Of a stretch of DNA of 64,000 bases, positions 60,650-64,000 are shown piece by piece. The stretch is from Limnohabitans sp. 63ED37-2 (GTDB taxonomy: Bacteria; Pseudomonadota; Gammaproteobacteria; Burkholderiales; Burkholderiaceae_C): the NCBI RefSeq assembly GCF_001412535.1, contig NZ_CP011774.1:1669501-1733500 (forward strand), written 5' to 3'. The stretch's first letter is position 1; the number at the start of each line of letters is the position of its first letter. The position numbers and the translations under genes are program-made. The notes beneath the pieces are model-generated. The model was given only the letters and a program-made list of their open reading frames with translations, was not told the DNA's origin and did no database searches.

Positions 60650-61282
60650 TCAATTGCCTTGGCTGAGACGCCTCGCTCGTCGGCGGATTCGGCGGCAATA
60701 GGCCACAAAACGGCTCGCACGGCGCTGCAGCCATTTCACCCAAAACGGCCCCGCACCACGCCATCTGCCCACCCTGGATGGCAAATGGTGGATCATCAAC
60801 AACAGCACCGTGTAGAGCATCAGTTTGCCGATGAACACCATCGTGCCGATCGACTCGGGCGACACGCCACTCAAGGCGAACAGCGCGATGGCAGAACGCG
60901 GAGAGTCTGGAAAGACCGAGAAAAACACCATACTGATCGGCCCCGAGTCTCGCAGCATGGCCAAGACTTGTGGCCCTTGTGAACCCATCAGCTTTTGGCT
61001 CAACGATTCGGCAGATTCCGTCAGCGTCCCCATGCCCAAGGCCAACAAAAAAGCACCCAATGCAGAAGCCAGTGCAAAGACCACCACAATGACTTGGCCC
61101 TTCTGCGGCTGAAGAACACACAGCGCCAGCACAAACATTTCTGCGGGCAACATGGGCAGAAATCCATCGAAAACCGATAAAACCGCCAGCCAAAAGATGG
61201 TTTTGGGCTCTGAGCCGTGGCGCAAAAGCGAGGTTTCAACCCTTTGAAAGAAGCGCTGGAAGAATGACGGCGAAGGGTTCAT
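60650..61282 (-). CDS. YqaA/DedA-like (VTT-type) membrane protein
   Basis: A 210-residue protein with about five hydrophobic segments. It starts with SEPKTIFWLAVLSVFDGFLPMLPAE, a pattern seen in YqaA/DedA-type proteins (helix breaker LP-x-E). SVFPDSPRSAIALFA resembles the second re-entrant loop with conserved Arg. The C-terminus is very basic (RRASRFVAYCRRIRRRARR). DedA-like proteins move lipids or act in envelope homeostasis. Family call moderate. Confidence 0.65.
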   Translation of the reverse strand: MNPSPSFFQRFFQRVETSLLRHGSEPKTIFWLAVLSVFDGFLPMLPAEMFVLALCVLQPQKGQVIVVVFALASALGAFLLALGMGTLTESAESLSQKLMGSQGPQVLAMLRDSGPISMVFFSVFPDSPRSAIALFALSGVSPESIGTMVFIGKLMLYTVLLLMIHHLPSRVGRWRGAGPFWVKWLQRRASRFVAYCRRIRRRARRLSQGN

Positions 61283-61309
61283 GGAGGAGCAGCGCTTGAT
61301 AAGGATGGC

Positions 61310-62419
61310 TTAGGCCAACCGAGCGCAAACCTCGTCGGCAATAGCCAGCGAACTGGTCAAACCCGGCGACTCGATGCCCAGCAGGTTCACCAGGCCCGGC
61401 ACGCCGTGCTCGGCTGGGCCCTGGATCATGAAGTCGGCTGCCGCCTCATGCGGGGCGTTGATCTTGGGGCGCATGCCCGCATAACCCGCCTGCAAAGCGC
61501 CATCTTGCAATGCGGGCCAGTATTTACGTACCTCGGCATAAAAGGCGTCGCCCCGGCGCGGGTCTACCTGCAGGTCGGCCGGGTCATCGACCCATTGCAC
61601 GTCCGGGCCGAACTTGGCTTGGTCGCCCAAGTCAAGCGTGAGGTGCACGCCCAAACCGGCTTTTTCGGGCACGGGGTAAATCAGGCGGGAGAACGGTGCC
61701 TTGCCTGCGAGTGTGAAATAGTTACCCTTAGCGTAATGGGCTTGTGGCAGCAGGCTTTTGTCCAGCCCGTCCATGCGCTCAGCCATGGCCACGGCGCTCA
61801 GCCCTGCAGCGTTGACCAGCACCTTGCAAGCCAGCTCGGTGCCGTCTTGCGTGGTCACTCGAATCGGGTGCGTGGCGGTGCCGTGCTTCAGGCCTATGTG
61901 CTGCACGGGCGAGACCAGCGCCAGCAGGCCGCCTGCGTTTTCCATGTCGCCCTGCAGTGCGAGCATGTAGCCGTGACTGTCGATGACCCCAGTGCTGGGC
62001 GAGAGCAGCGCCGCTTCGCAAGACAGCGCAGGCTCCAGCGCGTGGGCCTGGGCCGCCGAGAGTTTTTGCAAATCGTGCACGCCGTTGGCGGCCGCTTTGG
62101 CCATGATGCCGTCCAGCGCCAGTACTTGCTCAGGAGTTGTGGCCACGATCAGCTTGCCCAACTGCTTGTGCGCCACGCCGCGCTCGGCGCAATAGACATA
62201 GAGCATCTGTTTGCCTTGCACACACAGCCGCGCCTTGAGGGAGCCTGCCGGGTAATAAATGCCCGCGTGGATGACCTCGCTGTTGCGCGAGCTGGTGCCC
62301 GTGCCAATGGCGTTTTCCGATTCGAGCACCAGCACCTCGCGGCCCGAGAGCGCGAGCGCCCGCCCCACAGCCAAGCCGACCACGCCGGCCCCGATAACCA
62401 CAGCATCAACTTGTTCCAT
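61310..62419 (-). CDS. FAD-dependent oxidoreductase, L-2-hydroxyglutarate oxidase-like
   Basis: A 369-residue DAO-fold flavoprotein. The FAD loop VVIGAGVVGLAVGRALA follows the start, then ESENAIGTGTSSRNSEVIHAGIYYPAGSLKARLC, the signature shared by LhgO and related 2-hydroxyacid oxidases. KVLVNAAGL and the closing GIESPGLTSSLAIAD also fit. It would oxidise a 2-hydroxy acid, passing electrons to the quinone pool. ATG 62419 chosen; 62428 is an alternative. Divergent from the SDR gene. Confidence 0.83.
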   Translation of the reverse strand: MEQVDAVVIGAGVVGLAVGRALALSGREVLVLESENAIGTGTSSRNSEVIHAGIYYPAGSLKARLCVQGKQMLYVYCAERGVAHKQLGKLIVATTPEQVLALDGIMAKAAANGVHDLQKLSAAQAHALEPALSCEAALLSPSTGVIDSHGYMLALQGDMENAGGLLALVSPVQHIGLKHGTATHPIRVTTQDGTELACKVLVNAAGLSAVAMAERMDGLDKSLLPQAHYAKGNYFTLAGKAPFSRLIYPVPEKAGLGVHLTLDLGDQAKFGPDVQWVDDPADLQVDPRRGDAFYAEVRKYWPALQDGALQAGYAGMRPKINAPHEAAADFMIQGPAEHGVPGLVNLLGIESPGLTSSLAIADEVCARLA

Positions 62420-62532
62420 GGGCAGCATTGTGGCGCAGGCTGGGCGCATCAACCGTTTGACTGACACCCGCAAGACAGACACACGGGCTGCCCACGGGCA
62501 GACTGACCAACATTCATCAAGGAGACCGTTTC

Positions 62533-63294
62533 ATGTCGCTGTTCAATCTCAAAGGCAAAGTCGCCGTCGTCACTGGCTCCAGCCGGGGCATTGGTCGATC
62601 GATTGCGCACCAGCTGGCCCAGCAAGGCGCTAAAGTTGTCGTGTCCAGCCGCAAGCAGGATGCCTGCGAAGTGGTGGTCAAGGAAATCCAGGCCGCAGGG
62701 GGTGAGGCGATGGCGATTGCCGCCAGCATCTCCAGCAAAGAGCAACTGCAAAACCTGATCAACCAGACCCGCGCGGCCTGGGGGCCGATCGACATCCTGG
62801 TGTGCAATGCGGCCACCAACCCCTATTACGGCCCCACCACAGGCATGAGCGATGAGGTGTTTGACAAGGTCATGCGCAACAACGTGCTGTCCAACACCTG
62901 GCTGTGCACCATGGTCTACCCCGACATGAAAGCCAAAAAGGACGGTGCCATCGTCATCGTGTCGTCGATCGGTGGCCTGCACGGCTCGGCCATCATCGGG
63001 GCTTACAACATTTCCAAGGCGGCCGACATGCAGCTGGCGCGCAACCTGGCGGTGGAATGGGGCCCGGACAACATCCGCGTGAACTGCATCGCGCCGGGCC
63101 TGATCAAGACCGACTTTGCCAAGGCGCTGCACGAGGACCCGGTGCTGAGCGCCAAGTACAACAACGAGACGCCGCTGCGCCGCATGGGCGAGCCCGACGA
63201 CATTGGGGGTGTGGCGGTGTTTTTGGCCAGCCCGGCTGGGCAGTATGTGACGGGGCAGACCATCGTGGCGGATGGGGGGATGATGATTCGCTGA
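62533..63294 (+). CDS. SDR-family oxidoreductase
   Basis: A 253-residue classical short-chain dehydrogenase: TGSSRGIG cofactor loop, SSRKQDA after strand 2 (NADP-type), CNAAT at strand 4, catalytic Ser in VSSIGG, YNISKAAD with Tyr and Lys, and the PGLIKTDFAKAL loop. CAAGGAG precedes the ATG. It resembles DHRS4/FabG-like carbonyl reductases; substrate unknown. Its last two codons and stop form the start of the first copy of a tandem repeat. Confidence 0.9.
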   Translation: MSLFNLKGKVAVVTGSSRGIGRSIAHQLAQQGAKVVVSSRKQDACEVVVKEIQAAGGEAMAIAASISSKEQLQNLINQTRAAWGPIDILVCNAATNPYYGPTTGMSDEVFDKVMRNNVLSNTWLCTMVYPDMKAKKDGAIVIVSSIGGLHGSAIIGAYNISKAADMQLARNLAVEWGPDNIRVNCIAPGLIKTDFAKALHEDPVLSAKYNNETPLRRMGEPDDIGGVAVFLASPAGQYVTGQTIVADGGMMIR

Positions 63295-63409
63295 GTTTGC
63301 TTGGTGCTTCGGGTGCCGCTGAGCATGGGCTGGGGCCAGGCGCCTCATTCGCTGAATTTGATGGGTGCTTCGGATGCCGCAGAGCATGGGCTGGGGCAGG
63401 GCACTTCAT
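63287..63409. repeat. two imperfect tandem repeats of 61 bases
   Basis: Copy 1 begins at 63287 (TTCGCTGAGTTTG) and copy 2 at 63348 (TTCGCTGAATTTG). They share GGTGCTTCGG, TGCCGC, GAGCATGGGCTGGGGC and CTTCAT-type blocks with a few differences. Copy 1 includes the 3' end of the SDR gene, so copying seems to have taken the gene's end along. No open frame covers the block. Confidence 0.85.
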
Positions 63410-63448
63410 GAGGGAGTACCCAAAATCGGTGCCCGGCCCCAGCCCATG
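63385..63448. repeat. long inverted repeat formed with tandem copy 2
   Basis: CATGGGCTGGGGCAGGGCAC (63385-63404) faces GTGCCCGGCCCCAGCCCATG (63429-63448) around a 24-base spacer, giving a long GC-rich hairpin with small mismatches. The right arm is thus a third, inverted copy of the same core. Could act as a REP-like element or transcript stabiliser between SDR and sodB. Confidence 0.8.
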
Positions 63449-63490
63449 ATCTGCTCAGTGGGTTAGCAAAATCCAGCGAAGAAAGAAAAA

Positions 63491-63512
63491 AGCCCGCATC
63501 AGCGGGCTTTTT
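63491..63512 (-). terminator. intrinsic terminator of sodB (bidirectional)
   Basis: AGCCCGC, an ATCA loop and GCGGGCT, flanked by T-run (63508-63512) on one side and AAAAAA/GAAAG on the other. It lies 20 bases past the sodB stop and can serve the SDR gene as well. Confidence 0.9.
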
Positions 63513-63531
63513 GACTTGGAGAGAACCTCGA

Positions 63532-64000
63532 TCAGCCGAAGTTCTTCTCAGCAAACGACCAGTTCACCAGCTTGTCGAGGAAGGTCTCAACGAACTTGGG
63601 ACGCATGTTGCGGTAGTCGATGTAGTAGGCGTGTTCCCAGACGTCCACAGTCAACAAGGCGGTGTCGCCTGTGGTCAGGGGGGTGCCAGCTGCGCCCATG
63701 TTGACGATGTCAACCGAACCGTCGGCTTTCTTGACCAGCCATGTCCAGCCGGAGCCGAAGTTGCCCACAGCGCTCTTGACGAAGGCTTCTTTGAACGCGG
63801 CGTAGCTGCCGAACTTGGCGTTGATGGCTGTGGCCAGTGCGCCTGTGGGCTCGCCGCCGCCGTTGGGCTTCATGCAGTTCCAGAAGAAGGTGTGGTTCCA
63901 GATTTGGGCCGAGTTGTTGTACACACCGCCGCTGGACTTTTTGATGATCTCTTCGAGGCTCATGCTCTCGAATTCAGTGCCTTTTTGCAGGTTGTTCAGG
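63532..64000 (-). CDS. sodB: iron superoxide dismutase, C-terminal part (5' end beyond window)
   Basis: Detoxifies superoxide. The window holds about the last 155 codons; the frame is open to the right edge, with LNNLQKGTEFES before MSLEEIIK, so the start lies outside. Metal ligands are visible in QIWNHTFFW (His) and VDVWEHAYYIDYRN (Asp, His). GSGWTWLVKK and the AYYID pattern fit the Fe-type enzyme. The internal ATG at 63963 is not the start. Only the N-terminal helical hairpin is missing. Confidence 0.94.
   Translation of the reverse strand, partial: LNNLQKGTEFESMSLEEIIKKSSGGVYNNSAQIWNHTFFWNCMKPNGGGEPTGALATAINAKFGSYAAFKEAFVKSAVGNFGSGWTWLVKKADGSVDIVNMGAAGTPLTTGDTALLTVDVWEHAYYIDYRNMRPKFVETFLDKLVNWSFAEKNFG

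Noticed and set aside
1..64000. CRISPR arrays, insertion sequences, prophage genes
   Set aside because: No regularly spaced repeats, transposase motifs or phage structural genes were seen on either strand.

Overview
The window is a gene-dense piece of a GC-rich chromosome that looks like a freshwater betaproteobacterium of the order Burkholderiales, most likely family Comamonadaceae (Limnohabitans/Rhodoferax-like). The pointers are a cco (cbb3 oxidase) cluster next to fnr and hemN, zapA followed by 6S RNA, a Bug-type (tripartite tricarboxylate) solute-binding protein, a DUF349 protein and a surE-pcm-nlpD block. The genus is an inference from gene content and order; nothing here proves it. No phage, insertion sequence, CRISPR array or rRNA operon was seen. 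One tRNA gene (Ser, anticodon GCT) is present.

Layout. 1-950: a cell-division pair (a ZapB-like coiled coil and zapA) and 6S RNA. 980-2534: two small-molecule or metal exporter-like membrane proteins. 2596-13398: a microaerobic respiration region, with hemN (interrupted by an in-frame amber codon), fnr, the whole ccoI-S-N-O-Q-P-G-H cluster and a universal stress protein. Three FNR-type dyads lie at the control points. 13530-14849: an orphan sugar-type binding protein. 14914-26049: a ten-gene leftward operon (amidotransferase, cytochrome P450, glutamine-synthetase-like ligase, [2Fe-2S] ferredoxin, aldehyde dehydrogenase, class III aminotransferase, UPF0261/Tm-1-like protein, HAD phosphatase, Bug binding protein, malonyl-CoA synthetase), facing a divergent AraC-type regulator. 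It looks like an amine-degradation pathway related to the Puu gamma-glutamyl route, with a P450 system where an amine oxidase would be expected.

27211-44387: mostly housekeeping genes: lgt, ilvD, a Bax-inhibitor-1 family protein, rlmD, surE-pcm-nlpD (with no rpoS between nlpD and rlmD), two dehydrogenases, tRNA-Ser, lysC, tilS, accA, a DNA glycosylase and cysS. 44664-53252: a TPR protein, two adjacent cyclophilins, lpxH, a 933-residue DUF349 protein, a lytic transglycosylase, glyA behind a probable ZTP (pfl) riboswitch, and nrdR. 53264-56695: a minor-pilin cluster (fimT/gspH, then pilE-, pilW-, pilX- and pilV-like genes). 56718-64000: ribD, rpiA, pyrD, a thioesterase, a membrane protein, an FAD oxidoreductase, an SDR dehydrogenase, a repeat cluster and the C-terminal part of an iron superoxide dismutase running off the right edge.

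How the parts work together. The left third is an oxygen-limitation module: FNR senses oxygen through a [4Fe-4S] cluster and would act on dyads before ccoN, between ccoI and the usp gene, and between hemN and fnr. The operon at 14.9-26.0 kb is the most unusual assembly: activation, oxidation and de-amination enzymes plus MatB suggest a nitrogen compound broken down towards malonate and malonyl-CoA. Function assignments rest on recognised motifs and gene context only; no database search was run.
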